A stretch of 64,000 bases of DNA. Source: Ochromonas danica. Lineage: Eukaryota; Sar; Chrysophyceae; Chromulinales; Chromulinaceae. The number at the start of each line of letters is the position of its first letter. Within the stretch, counting starts at the first letter, position 1. The stretch spans positions 248,001 to 312,000 of the forward strand of contig VKHL01000009.1 in NCBI GenBank assembly GCA_015146655.1, written 5' to 3'. Under the pieces are notes generated by a model that saw nothing but the letters and a program-made list of their open reading frames with translations, had not been told where the DNA came from and made no database searches. Positions 1 through 15,000 of this stretch are shown here, piece after piece. The position numbers were made by a program, and so were the translations under genes.

Positions 1-2
1 GG

Positions 3-3000
3 ATGGACACAAATGATGCAATTTATTTGAGTGATCAAGATCGGCATCAAGTGTTGAAGCTGACCAAAACAGTCGGAGATTCACAACAAGCCTCGTTATC
101 AATTGTAGCAGGTGCAGGACTGAGTGGATATAATGGAGATAATCAATTAGCAACCTTGGCGGCCTTGAATACGCCGAAAGGCATCTGTGGGGATAACGTG
201 GGAAATCTATATGTTGCTGAGCAAGGTGGTTACCGTATTCGCAAACTCTATCCCAATCAAACAATAACCACAATCGCTGGAACAGGCATTGGGTGCACAG
301 ATCCAAGTCCAACAACCTTCACCGGACCTGCAACATCTCTCCATTTATGTGGGATAAGAGCTATTACCATCGATCGCAATGGCAGCAGTCTATATTTTGT
401 GGATCGTATGTATATGATTAGAATGGTGGACTTGTTTGATGGCAGCACCATAACTATAGCAGGCAGCAGTGCGGCGGGTTTGATGGTCAACGTCCCCCCT
501 ATAGAAGCTGTCTATGGCGAAATAAATGATGTTTGGATGGACAATATGAATCGATTATTTGTTTCTGACGCATCAAATTCTGTGGTTCATTTGATTGATT
601 TTGAGGCCAACAAATCCTCCATCTTTGTTGGAGTGCCAGGACAAAGTAACTACAATGGAGAAGGCTGGCCATCAACATTGGCGCATCTTAGCAATCCTGG
701 CGGATTATGTGGAGATTCTATCGGCAACATCTTCGTCCCTAATTTGGTGAATGGCGGAGGTTTGATGGTAGTTGGGCACCACACCAATCGCCTCTACACT
801 TTCTCTGGAAACCATCTTGCTGGATTAGGAGGTGAATTTGTATCCGCCACCTCGGCTTCTACAGGTTATGTGTACAAATGTGTCGCAGATAGAAATGGAG
901 GTATCTATTACACAGAGGGTAGTACAACTATAGGAAATCGTGTGCGATATGTGAATGTTGTATATCCTACATCGGCACCCTCCAGTCCTCCTGCACCAAT
1001 TTTCACCAGAAAGGTAAAGACTGTGGGTGGTTTTACTCGGACGTTCTATAATGTCAACAGAGGTGATGGTGGTCCTTTGAGTGAAGCTATTCTGTATAAT
1101 CCAATTGGAGTATATATTGATACTTCTAATAATATGTATATTGCCGAATTTAACTACCTACGAGTGGTCAATGGTACAACCAACATCATAAGCACTCTAG
1201 CTGGTGGCGGAAGCTCTTCAGCTAGTGGTATTTCTGGCCAGAATGTTATCATCTTGTCTGCCTATGGGGTAGCAGGTGACGAAAACGGAAACATCTTCTT
1301 CAGTGATCGTGGCCGTAATCAAATACTCGCCTACCGGCCTTCTACTCAACTTGTCTATGCTATCGCCGGTGAGTATGGAGTGAGTGGTTATAATGGCGAT
1401 TCTGACCTTGCCATTTATGCTCACCTTAATACACCTTGCGGTCTCTTTTATCACCCTAAGAAAGGGTATCTGTACTTTGTCGATCGAGTCAATGCTGTCA
1501 TTCGATATATTGATGTGCGGAACACATCAAAGATCTATACATTGAACCTTGTCTTCCCCGCGCAGATTGCTCCAGCTTCTCTTAGTGGACCGCTCGACAT
1601 TTGGGTGGATGTTTCCAAAGATTTGCTATTTGTTACGGATACAGCTTTTCCTCGAATCTTGAGAGTTGATCTCCTCACATCTAATGTTACCACATTCGCT
1701 GGAACTGGCAGTAACACCGTGTCAGCTCTAATTGAGGGAGTGATGGCAAATCAGACTGCTATCACTTTTGCGAAGGCCATTTGCGGAGACGCCCAGGGAA
1801 ATATCTACTTTGGTCAACAGAGTAATAGTGGGTATTACGGCGTTGATCCGAATGGGAAGCTCTTCAGAGCGGCTGGAATGAGGTTGAATATCCTTCTAGC
1901 ATCAAATATCTCTGCAAGAGAAGTCTTCATCGGTAGCAACAGTGGCGGCTGTAAAGTGGACCAAATTGGTAACTTGATTATTACTGATGCAACGAGCAGT
2001 AATATTCGTAGGGGCACTATTTGGAAAGTAAACACGCCTAAGTCGAGCAGGGCTGTTGTTGAGCTTATGCAGGGTTTCGCAAATGGAGTGAGGTTGCCTG
2101 CCACCAGCGTCTTCCTTAATCATGTTGTCTGTATTTGGGGAGATACGATGGGTGATCTCTTCATTAGCGAGTATGAAAAATCGAGTATCTACAAGATCAG
2201 ATCTTTGGATCAAACTGTTGAAGTATTTGCTGGGACAGGCAGAAGTTTGTCGGGTTATAACAATCGTCTTGCCACACTAACCCCAATTCAATTACCCTAT
2301 GGAATCGTTGGTGATACTTTGGGGAGCGTCTATTTTGCTGATTATGGTGGGAATCTTATTCGCAAAGTGGAAGGAGAGACCAATTTGTTGACCACAATTG
2401 CTGGTACTGGAAGCTGTGATTCTAATTGGAATGGTTATGGTGTGGCTACAGCACAGACTATTTGCTCTCCCTCTGCTCTAGCAATGGACGAAGTTAATAA
2501 TCAGCTCTACATATCTGATGGACGATATGTCATTAAGAAATTAGATCTGACCTTGAATTATCTGCAGACTGTAGTGGGAACTGGGATCAACGGCTTTGTT
2601 GATCTCGTTCCTCCCGCTGAAGCTCACATTTCTATTGTCTACTCAATGTGGCTGAACAACCAAGGTCATCTCTTTCTTGCTGACAATAGTAATAACGTTG
2701 TTCGCAAGGTGGACTTCGCTGTTAATTTCACTTCCACTGTCGTTGGCGCAAGAAACGGAGGCCAGTCCATGATCAATGATTACAGCTACTTGGTTCCAGC
2801 GATGAATGTAAAGCTAGTGTCTGTAATGGGGATATGTGGAGACGAATCCCGTGAAGATATCTATATATTGGACAAATCCAACAGCACACTTATGCTTCAT
2901 TCGTCTTATCTCCAACTGGTCATGGGATCGGGAGGTGTTCAGCAATTTGATGGGGAGTTTGTGGAGGCTGCAGGATCATTTATGGGAGAGGGGTTAGCGT

Positions 3001-6000
3001 GTTTTGTGAATAAACAAGGAGATATTTATATCAGTGAGAATCTGGTTAGTGAAGGGATGTCAAGAATTCGAGTACTTTCTGAATTTGCTCCTTCCAGTCA
3101 ACCTAGTAGTCAGCCTACAAGTGAACCAACTGCTCAACCCTCAGAAAGAAATCTAGGTGCCTCAACGTTTATCGATACCTTTGCAGGCTACAAGAAGAAA
3201 GACGGTCTTGGTGGAGGCAACGCATTAGCTGCTACATTCTTATCCATAAATGCGATATGTGAGGATACTCTTGGTAATATTTACGTTGCGGACGATGTTT
3301 TTGTACGGAAGATTTCTGTGTTAAATAATACCGTAGTTACTTATGCTGGTGGAGGCAGCGATTTGAATGAGAACATCCCTGCGACAACCGCTAGCTTTAA
3401 TAGTCTGCATGGTATAGTCATTGGTCCAATGGGTTTCTTGTATATTTCGGAAAGCGATTCCAACCGCGTGCGAACAATTGATCCTATAACTTCCCTCGTT
3501 AGAACTACTATTGGAAGTGGCACGCAAGGCTATGATGGTGATGGTGGACCAGCCATTCAGGCCAAGCTCAATTATCCACGTGGTCTCTTTTTGGATGCTA
3601 TAGGGCGTGCTGTCTACATTGCTGATTCTGGTAATGCCGCAATTCGTCGGTACGATTTTAATATGCTTACTATTTCTACTATTGCTGGCGGATCCAACAA
3701 TACAATGCTTCCCATGACGAATGTGTTGGCAACTATGGCTTATATCGGTAATGTGGTCTCTGTCTGGAAGGCTTCTACGGGGGGTATATATTTCTCGGAA
3801 ATGTCCACTTGTCGAATATTTGTGATTTCTTCGAACACAAGTATGATCTCGACAGTAGCAGGCAGTGGATCTTGTAGTTCAAACTCATTACCAGATGAAG
3901 GCGCTGCTACGAGTATATCCCTCTCTGCCACTTATTCTCTCACAGGAGATACTTCAGGAAATATTTATTTCTCTCCATTCGATGGAAGTGGAGTACGCAA
4001 GATCAACACTGTATCTGGCATGTTAGAGCGTATCACGGCATCAGCGAGCAGCTTGTTAGTTGGCACTAATCTTCCCGGTCGATCTGTTAAATTATCTGGA
4101 GGATTTTGCTTCTTTAATAGCAATGGTAGTTTACGCATTACTGAAAACAACGTTAATCATATCTGGGATTGGAATCCAGACAGTAGAATTGTGAAGGTGA
4201 TATCTGGGTTCGTGCCAGGTGTGACATTGCCTGCCACAGCTGCCAATTTGGGAGTAATATACTCAATCGCTGCGGGTTCAAATGACGAGCTTTACGTGGT
4301 TCAATATCAGAACCAGGTTGTCAATCAAATCCAGCAAGCCAACACATATGCTCTGAAGCGACAGAACGCAGTTTCACTGCCCACTATATCGATTATTGCA
4401 GGCACTGGATTGTCAGGGTATAATGGAGATAATCAAGCTGCTTCACTCGCTGCTCTTGCATCTCCTCGTAGTGTAGTGGTGGATAGTCTCAGCAACATCT
4501 ACATTGTTGATTTCAGCAACAAACGCATACGTAAGATTGAGTTCACCACCATGAATATCACGACGGTAATGGGTACGGGAGTTGAGGCGGGAGCTTGTAG
4601 CACTGCTTCTGCTTTTTACACTGGGCCAGCCACATCATTATCTCTTTGTAACCCATCGGCTTTGGCAATTGACAAAAGTGGGAATATATACAGCTCTGAT
4701 TCATCACTCTTCGTCATCCGTAAGTTGTCTTTAGCGACTGGAATGGTCACTACAGTGGCAGGGAATGGCACGAGGGGTTTCCGTGACAGCTTGACCGAGG
4801 GGTTAACTTACGCGAAATTTACCCTCATCAGCACCATTCTCTCCACACATGAAGGAAATTTATATGCTATCGATTCCAGCAATAATTGTGTTCTCTATGT
4901 AAACTTCGAGAAGGGCACAGTGACCACAGCTGCTGGCCAATGTACGAAGACTGGTGCTTTGATTGATGGAGTGGCTGCGACGTCTTCCTTCCTGTCTCGC
5001 CCTTATGGTGGATGCCTGGATGATGAAGGAAACTTGTATATTATGGCTTTGTCAGGAGGCATCAATTCTGTTGTGCGCTATCATTCTCAGCGAATTTATC
5101 ATTTTATTGGGAATGGTAGTAATAGTTGGGTGTTATCCGCCGAAGGTGTACCAGCTCTCTCATCAAGCATAGGCACCGATTACGCCTGTACCGTAGTTAG
5201 AGGACAACTCTACTTTACTGATTCGGTCGGTTCATACAGCTTGGTGAGAAGAGCATATAGTGTTTATCCCACTTCCCCCCCAACTTCTCCTCCGCTGCCA
5301 CAAGTTACGAAATTAGTCAAGACCTTGGCTGGATTCACAAAACATCACTTCATGTCTCGCGGCGACGGAGGTCTATTGAAGGAAGCATTCCTTACCAATG
5401 CCAAAGGAATACATCTGGATACGCTGGGAGACATCTATCTTACCGATGACATCTATGTGCGCAGAGTTGATCACTCTTCGAGCATAATCTACACTTTGGT
5501 TGGAGGTGGTACAAACATCAGCTCGGGTGTTCCAATGGAAGATGTGCTACTGAGGAATCCACGAGGTATCTCAGGAGACACCTCGGGTACGATCTATTTC
5601 TTAGATCAAAGTAGGTGTCAAGTATTGAGTCTCAGAGATGGTATAGTTTACGTGATAGCCGGGAGTTACATGAATTGCAGCGATTCAGGGGATGGTGGGC
5701 CAGCTGTTAATGCCTTACTGAACCTACCTTCGAGTATTTTCTGTGCTGTTTCCATCAATGCATTATTCGTTGCTGACAAGTTCAATTCGAAGATTCGAGT
5801 AATTGATTTGAGCAATGGGGTGATCAACTCACTATCTCCCATTTTCGCCGCTGATGATGTTCAGAACTTGTTTCGCGCCACTGATATTTGGATTGATCCA
5901 TCATCAAATTATGGCTATATAGCTGATACTCTCAATGGCCTGGTAAGACAAGTCGATTTATCCTCGAGAAAAATAACAACCGTGGCAGGTAATGGAACTA

Positions 6001-9000
6001 CCAATTGTGTCAGCTCGAATGGTGTCAAGGCTACATCCACTTGTGTTTACTTTCCTCAAGCCGTTTGCGGTGATAGTAGTGGCAATATATACATTACTCA
6101 AAGGGATAACAACGGCGTGCTTCGAATTGACACTGATGGATACATATGGCAGGTGGCAGGAGTAATGGACGTGAACAATTTTCTCCTTGCATCTGGAGTT
6201 CCCGCAACTACGGTTGGAGTAGGAACCAGTCTCTCCTGTAAAGTGGATTACCATAGTGGAAGTCTCTATTTTACTGATAATTTCAACTGTATAAATCACA
6301 CAGGCTTTATCTGGAGAATTGCCCAGCCCCTACAAGCCAATGCCACAATTGAACTGGTGACCGGATTTGTTGGTAACATGGCTTTGCCTGCTACAGCAGT
6401 TAGCTTTAGCTATATTTCTTCTATTTGGAGTGATTCGCAGAATAATGTTTATATTGCAGACTCTAAACGCCTATTCCTAAGTAAGCTGAGCATGTCAACA
6501 CAATTAGTCTCCGTAGTGGCTGGGGTAGGCTTGTTAGTACCAAGAAAAGATAATATCGCGGCAACTCTCGCCTCTATAAGTCCATCTGCTGTTGTTGGTG
6601 ATTCTCAGAATAATCTTTATGTTGCCGAATCTACTCGTCACTTGGTTCGGAAAATTGTTGCCCAAACTGGAATGATAAGCACAGTTGTAGGAAGCGGATT
6701 TTGTGATGTTTCCAACATTGGAGGAGGCCCCGCTACAGCTGTGAATATTTGTGGACCTTATGCTCTCGCAATGGATCAAAGCAATGATGCTTTGTATATC
6801 ACAGACTCGAATTTCCTGATTAGAAGGCTTTCTTTGACCACTGGTTACTTCAGTACAATGGCTGGCATTGGGACGGCTGGCTATCTCGATGGCTTTCCCA
6901 CGTCGGCTTTATTAGGCGATGTACGAGGCTTGTGGGTGAGTAGTGTGGCAAATAAGCTATTTTTAACTGATTGGACAAATAAAGTCATTCGTGCTGTCAA
7001 TTTTAATACCAATCGCTTAAATACGATTGCCGGCGGCGGGTCCATTTTCAATGTCTCCGAATTGGTACCAGTCCAACAGTATGAATTCCGCAGTCTGCAG
7101 GGTATTTGTGGTGATTCCATGGGCAATATCTATATACCAGATGAGAACGCCTTCAATCAAATTAATTCCCCTGGAGACTATGTCATGCGTCTGATGAGTT
7201 CTTGGGAATCAAGTATTGGAGATGAATATGTGGAAGCCGATAACTCTCCAATGGGCACCGGACTAGCTTGCCATGTGAACAAACAAGGGGATGTGCTTTT
7301 AAGCGAGCTGACTTCTTTCTCTCGTGTGAGAGTTTTGTCCAGCTTCAACCCATCCAGTGCACCATCTTCTATGCCGACATCTAAACCTTCTCTACAACCG
7401 ACTGCAAACCCTTCTTCTCAGCCCGCAGCAGGTCCGTCTTCATTACCAAGCTCTCTTCCAACCCAGCCATCCTCGCAGCCATCCTCTCAACCATCATCGC
7501 AACCTTCCTCTCAACCATCTTCCCAACCATCTGCTCAGCCATCTTCGCAACCTTCCTCTCCACCAACATCTCAGCCATCCACTAGTAGACCATCTTCTCA
7601 GCCTTCCTTGCGTCCCTCCACTCAACCATCATCGCAACCTTCCTCTCAACCAACATCTCATCCATCATCTCAACCAGCTTCGCGGCCTTCCTCTGAACCA
7701 ACATCTCAACCATCATCGCAACCATCTGCTCAACCATCTGCTCAGCCATCTTCGCAACCTTCCTCTCCACCAACATCGCAACCATCCACTCAACCATCCA
7801 CTCAACCATCTGCTCAACCGTCTGCTCAGCCCGCTTCGCGGCCTTCCTCTCAACCAACATCTCAGCCATCCACTAGTAGACCATCTTCTCAGCCTTCCTT
7901 GCGTCCCTCCACTCAACCTTCCTCTAAACCATCTGCTCAACCAGCTTCGCGGCCTTCCTCTGAACCAACATCTCAACCATCATCGCAACCATCTGCTCAA
8001 CCATCTGCTCAGCCATCTTCGCAACCTTCCTCTCCACCAACATCGCAACCATCCACTCAACCATCCACTCAACCATCTGCTCAACCGTCTGCTCAGCCCG
8101 CTTCGCGGCCTTCCTCTCAACCAACATCTCAGCCATCCACTAGTAGACCATCTTCTCAGCCTTCCTTGCGTCCCTCCACTCAACCTTCCTCTAAACCATC
8201 TGCTCAACCAGCTTCGCGGCCTTCCTCTGAACCAACATCTCAACCATCATCGCAACCATCTGCTCAACCATCTGCTCAGCCATCTTCGCAACCTTCCTCT
8301 CCACCAACATCGCAACCATCCACTCAACCATCCACTCAACCATCTGCTCAACCGTCTGCTCAGCCCGCTTCGCGGCCTTCCTCTCAACCAACATCTCAGC
8401 CATCCACTAGTAGACCATCTTCTCAGCCTTCCTTGCGTCCCTCCACTCAACCTTCCTCTAAACCATCTGCTCAACCAGCTTCGCGGCCTTCCTCTGAACC
8501 AACATCTCAACCATCATCGCAACCATCTGCTCAACCATCTGCTCAGCCATCTTCGCAACCTTCCTCTCCACCAACATCGCAACCATCCACTCAACCATCT
8601 TCCCAGCCTTCCTTTCGTCCCTCTACTCAACCATCTTCACGACCTTCATCTCAGCCATCATCGCAATCATCTTCCCAGCCATCATCTCAACCATCTTCTC
8701 GACCATCTTCGGTGCCATCCTCGAGACCGTCATCTGAGCCATCCTCTCAGCCTTCAATAAAACCAACTTCCCAACCATCTTCCCAACCATCTTCTCAACC
8801 ATCCACGAGGTCTTTATTTCCCATCTCAAGGCCAACTAGTAGGCCATCATCCCAACCATCCGTTGAACCAAGTGCTTATCCTACGGTATTTTTCTCTCTG
8901 CTTTGGATACGCTCAGCTGTCTTTAGCCTGGATGGTTTAGAAGTGTATGTGACCTTTTCTTCGTCCACCGATATGATAAATTTATCTCCAGGGGCGAGCT

Positions 9001-12000
9001 TTGGATGCGGCAAGATTTTGGTTTTCGCTGCAGTTGATGAGTACGCATGCATGTGGAAGAATTCGTCCATCGTGACAATTCGCGATACCACCCAAAGCTC
9101 TCTATCAATTGACACGAGAATCCAATTGGCTTCTGCAAGCAGTGGGAACGTTCTGAAGATTGCCTGCTCCACCTTGTCAACTCCAATTTGCCCTAGCACC
9201 AAGATTGATTCAACTTCTTATGCAATACTCAGTGGGCCTCAATATCCTGTGGCTCCCATGATTGGTTCGTTTATTATTCCAAGAATTAGCAACTGCAGTT
9301 CGTGGCAAGTGGACCTTTCGTCACCCTCCGTTGTTACTGGGAATGCTGGCAGACAGTGGAGCAATGCGACCTTTTATGTCCAAGGCCTCACTTATGCTTC
9401 CAACACGACGAACATTGTGAATGAGATGTACAAGCAGTTTGCTTTCTTTTCTTTGATGGTGATTGACAACTCTTTGCTGAAGATAGGGGAAACCTATCTT
9501 GTCAGGGTGACGTTGTGCAATTTCTTGCAAAGGTGTGGGTCAAAGGAACTTAGAACAACAGTATCGAACACCACAGCATCTCTACCTCCTGTTGTTGCAC
9601 TATCAGGGGGGACTACTTCGCGCAGCATCTTTGTGAATGAGTCACTTCAATTGACAGCTGATGGGTATCTCTTGCAATGCGATGATAAGAGAAGCACAAG
9701 TGGGCTTCGATATATCTGGCGTATTAAACTGTCATCTTCAACGACCTCTTCTTGGCTCTCTTTAACATCTCAATCCAAAGATGCTAAAAAGTTTCTTCTC
9801 CCTTCTTATTCTTTGCTAGCCGACTCAAACTACTCCCTTGTATTGACTGTGCAAGATACAGCTACTTTATTGTCTTCTTCAGTGAATGTCTCCATCGCCG
9901 TGCAATCCGCTGATCTGGTGGCAGTTATATCTCCTGCGTCTTCTCAGTTACAACTGCGGATGGGTAGTGGCAGTTTAACCTTAAACGCCTCTTCAAGCTT
10001 TGATCCAAACACTGTGGGGAAATCTGTGAAGACTCAGCTGTCTTACAGGTGGTCCTGTAATTCTACGTCTGCTTCAGGGTTGCCGCTTTCTTATTGTGCT
10101 GTGATCGTTAGCAGCTTTTCGTCCTCAGCTGTGATGATTACATGTGGTAATGAGAGCTCAGTCGGGACTGTCTCTACAATAGCTGTTACGGTTGTTGATA
10201 GCGCCAAACCTCTGAGAAAGACCGCAACTCAAGTTCATGTAGAGGTTATAGCCAGATCAGCTCCCATGCTCAATGTGATATCGGCTCCCTCAACACTGAA
10301 GTATATCAATGTCGATCGAACAATTACTTTAAATGCAACCGTACTTTCTCCACTTCATCAGTGCAATACTAGCTGGTCAGTGGATGATTCCACTCTGGAT
10401 ATGGATGACATAATATCCTCTCTTTATACAAAGACTGTTCCCATAAATTTCCTAACTTACGTCAATCTCCACCTAACTGCTAACGCGCTAGTGGGTGGTA
10501 CGACTTACACTTTCTCTCTATCGTGTCGGTTAATATCTATCAGAAGACGATTGAGTATTCTCGATGGAAGTGATAACAGCTCCATTTCCGTTGTGGTAAC
10601 GACCAACAGTCCACCCTATAACGGCAGACTTTATGTTGCTCCACAATCTGGATACGCCCTCAACACATCTTTTCTGATTAGCACTGATATGTGGGTGGAT
10701 ATAGATCTCCCATTATCATACGCTTTCAGCTTCTTGTCATCTACTAGTGGAGGAGTAAATACCTATCTTCCACTGAATACCAGGTCTGAAGTGAGTAAAA
10801 TCACGGCTATTTTAGCTTCCGCGAACGGTGTGAAGAGTGGAACGAATGTGTCGGTGATAGCGCAGGATTCCTACAGCGCAAGTAGTTCTCGATTACAAAG
10901 TATGGTTCAGATTATACCTGCATCTTCGGCATCATTAGCGAGTTTAGCATCGTCCTTGCTCTCTCAGAAAGACAGTCTGAGCACAGACGAATTGCAGAAC
11001 ATCATATCCGCTGTCACTTCTGTTGTTAATGTGGTTGACTGCTCTGCTTCACCGAATTGCTCTTCATTGCATCGAGCTTCTTGTGTATCCACTGCGAATA
11101 CGTGTGGATCGTGCTACGGTAACTATCTCTCCACGGGTAGCGACGGAGATGACAATAGTGCTTGCTTGTCTCTTGTAGCCATATCCAACCAATCTTCAAG
11201 TCATTCCAGTTGTATTTCTTCGTCTCAGTGCTCTTCCTGGCAGTATTGCAATGCAAGCTCGCGATGTTCGGACAGTAGCAAGTCCTGTGTCTCTGCGTCT
11301 TGCTCTTCTCACGGTGTTTGTCGATATATCTCTTCTTCCACCTCTCTAGCGGTATCTAGTTGCTCTTTAATTTCTTCGACTTGCGAAGCAGTATGCAGCT
11401 GTGTGGATGGGTACGGAGGGTCTGATTGCAGTATGACCAAAGCAGAGTTAGCCGCTCAGCAAGCATTGCGTTCCAGTCTTCTGGACGGATTATCCACAGT
11501 TATTAGCAGCACTGACAGCGATGCAACGTCATTGTCGAATGCGGCTGCATCTCTCTCTTCGATCGTGCGCAATCAATATGACGTGTCTGCAACTTCGAGC
11601 ACTCAAGTGGCATCTATTGCTCAGTCGATAATCGACCAAGCATCTCAGGTTAGTAGTGGAGCAAGTGGTGGCAGTGTAGCTGTTGCAATTTCCGGCGTAC
11701 TCAAGCCAATTGACTCCTCTATCAATGCAATCGTTTCTTCTGGGAGCAATTCCAGTGCTTCTGCCTTGAAGAATATCTCTTCGGTGATCTTCAGCTTTCA
11801 AGATCTTCTAATTAAAGAGCAGCAATCTTATTCTGTGGCCTACGATACTTTTCGCCTGACCACGGTAGTATATGACAATGCAGTAAATGGTTCGATCGCT
11901 GTGCCCATGCCCTTGACACAACAAGAGCAGATCGAGAAAGCATTGACCGGATCTACGACTGTACCTTCTTTGAGTGTGACTTCAAATGGAAATGCTACGG

Positions 12001-15000
12001 GAGGAGTGTACGTCTCAGTGGTTCTTATTGACCAGCAAACGTACGTGAATAACAATAAAAGTCAGCAGCTCAACTCCGACGTGATAACCATTCGTACAAA
12101 AAATGTCGACTATGTTGATATTACATTAACTCCTACCAGCACACAAGACTATCATGCTATTAAGTACAGTGTGGTCTGTCCACCTAAAATAGTGGTGACC
12201 AAGAATTTCACTTGTCCTGACTCGGGAATTGTCATGTATGCTCGATGCAATGGAACTGCCGGTACCTATAATGGCACCTGTCCCATTCTAGTTCAAACAT
12301 GTGCGTCCTTGGGTTTGATGGGGAAATCTAGTTCTACAACCAGCAAAGAGCAATGCTTTGCTGTGAATGGAACGCGGTCATCTTCTTCAGGCAATTCCCT
12401 AACATGTCGATGTGTGGTTGTTGCTGGTGCTATCGATAGCACAGTCGCAGCTGGCTTGGTACTGCAGTATGTGGGTGGTGATATCAGTCGCACTTTTCGA
12501 GCCTCAACTGCCGTCTTTAGTAGTCCCGCTGCTTTTGGCAAGGCTTATGTCGTTGTAAGTCTCTACAGTGCATTATGGGGCTCTGCCTTCTTGGCAATGC
12601 TATTCTTTGGGTGGAAGAAGTCGAAGCAAGAAAAGAACAAGAAAAAAGAATACTCTAGCCATCGTGGCAAGAGGGACAGTAATGCAATCTCTTCCACTAC
12701 CAAGGAAACAGAAAAGGAAATTCGACAAAAGTTGTCTGAGTATATCAAAACTGTCTTTCCTGCGATATTTGATGCAAAATCTGTGGTGGAAGGTTGGCAG
12801 AGTGAGATGTATCGGCATCACTTCTATGTGAATTTCTTTTTCAAGCTCTCGCTTTCAGAAAGTCCCGCGATTAATGTTGCGAAGATGCTAACACTTCAGA
12901 GCTTCATGTTATTTTTGTTGGCCTTATTGTATGACTTGAACTATCCAGGCGATGATGGAACCTGTCCAACACATAAAACAATAGACACATGCTTGAGTCG
13001 CAAGTATTTCATGGATGCATCAAGGTCTTATTGTGAATGGGCGGCTGATGCCAATGGAACTTATGGTTGTTCCTTTGCGGATCCTTCGTTTTCATTGACA
13101 ACAGCAATGTACATTTCCATGATAATAGCTGTTGCAACTTGTTTGGCTTCTGAGCCATTAGAAGAGATGATGGGCTTACTGTCCGCTCCTTCCTCATTGG
13201 AGGAGGTCGAATCCCACAAAGGTGGGCCAAGCACTCGAGCAAATGATCAGGTAACCGCGGTAATAATAAAAGAACGAGCTGCAACAAAAGACCAAGCTAA
13301 TGAGGCAAACAAAAATCTGACATCGACAAATGGTAATGATGGTGGGCTAGAAACACGTGGCGCTGAGTTGGTCAGACCTTCTTTGGCGTCCAGTCGAAGA
13401 CCATCGTTCCATGCTACATGTCCTGTGAGGCACTTGCCTGAGGATGCAGTAGCTGCACATGATGCGACGTATCAAGTAGCTAAACAGTTTGTGAGGGAAA
13501 TAAATCCCTTACTACAGCGAAGAGAGTCTTATCGTTTGGAGCTTATTCATCGTGCATCTAATACTATGGGATATCAGACAGCCAATGTGAACTCTACTAC
13601 AAGATCATTTGGAAGTCTATTCGAGGAAGTGATCTTGCAGCGGACTTTGCTGCAATCTGCTCAATTGGAAGCGTTTGATCGTGCTTGGTGTTTGAATTCA
13701 AACACAAGGGCATTTTATGAAATTCGTTATCATCACTGGATGCGGGGTCCTCAAATATTCTATTCGGAGAACTTGGTCAAGGAAGAGCTTAATGAAGTAT
13801 CTGAACAAGCAGAAGAAGTGCTCACTATCCTGGACAGCACTTCGGATGTACACAAAGGGTTTGAGATATTGCAGCTGTTTGTCAGAGATCTGCTAGGTCG
13901 AAATACACCTGCAGCTCGAATCTTCGCAGTGAAATCTGAATTAGATTTCGAACCCGTAGAGACATCATCGTGGACGACGAAAATTGTTGTGACGTTGGTG
14001 GTCATTGGTGTGAATATCTTCTTCGTGTATTACACTATCTTAAAGGGCTACACAAAAGGTATACCTTGGCAGCAAGATTATGTTAAGGCCTGGATTGCTC
14101 AAGTTCTCTTGGATATCTTCTTATTCGAGACAATTCTATGCACTTGGCTTCATATTGTTGTGCCTTATTTGGTATCCAAGGAAGTTAACTCAGTCTACAT
14201 CCTGTTACAAGAGTGTATTATGCGGTTGAATGACAATCGCTATTACGAAGACCCGAACATCTGTTTGAATGCAACCAACTATTTCTTTGTCTCTCACAGG
14301 GTGGCAGAAAGTTATCCACAGCTCGTAGAAAGTGCTTTGGTGCTTTCTTATGCCAACCATCTTCCAGGAGAGGTAAGTAAGCTATGGCAGCAGAAGATCG
14401 CAAGATTCAATAGACGAGCGTCTTCGAATGCTCGAAATCGTACTTGGTTGCGCTATCTTGCTATGTTCTTTAAGACAGGATTGATCTCTTCTATGGTCTA
14501 CCTTGGTGCCTACGCTCCACTGCCATTGCAGCGTTTGGTTATTCGTGTTATGGAGCCTCTTATCCTATCAGCCTTAACACTCGGGTTTTATTTCTTCATG
14601 AACAAACCAATCTATCTTGCCGTATTGTTTGGTGGTTTGATTATTCTGACTTCATTGTTGGTCTGGGACTATTATTACCGTACGAAGAAAAGCTCTACAG
14701 GCGGCCGTCCTGGATCAGCAAAGAGCTTCCGATCGATCGTCCCCATTGTCGCAATAAATGATGAAGCAGAACATGAAGAAGTGATCAAGGAAGACCTACA
14801 GTGTCCTCCTCCTCCTGCACCTTTCGCGGATGAGGAAGAAAGCCCTATGATTCTGCATAAAGCAAGTCAGGCCATCCATCTCATCAAGAAAGAACGCGTG
14901 AGGATTCGCTGTGAGAGCGAGGGTTCCTCTTCTTTGGACAGTTTTTCAGAGCACAGTATGATCATACCCACGTTGTCTCGTAAGCAATCGCCCAGAGTCG

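Noticed and set aside
7357-8760. 467-codon plus-strand frame and several ~87-codon minus-strand frames over the stalk
   Set aside because: They are by-products of the repetitive PSSQP coding DNA; the peptides are monotonous and mirror the 267-bp repeat, and the main frame explains the region.
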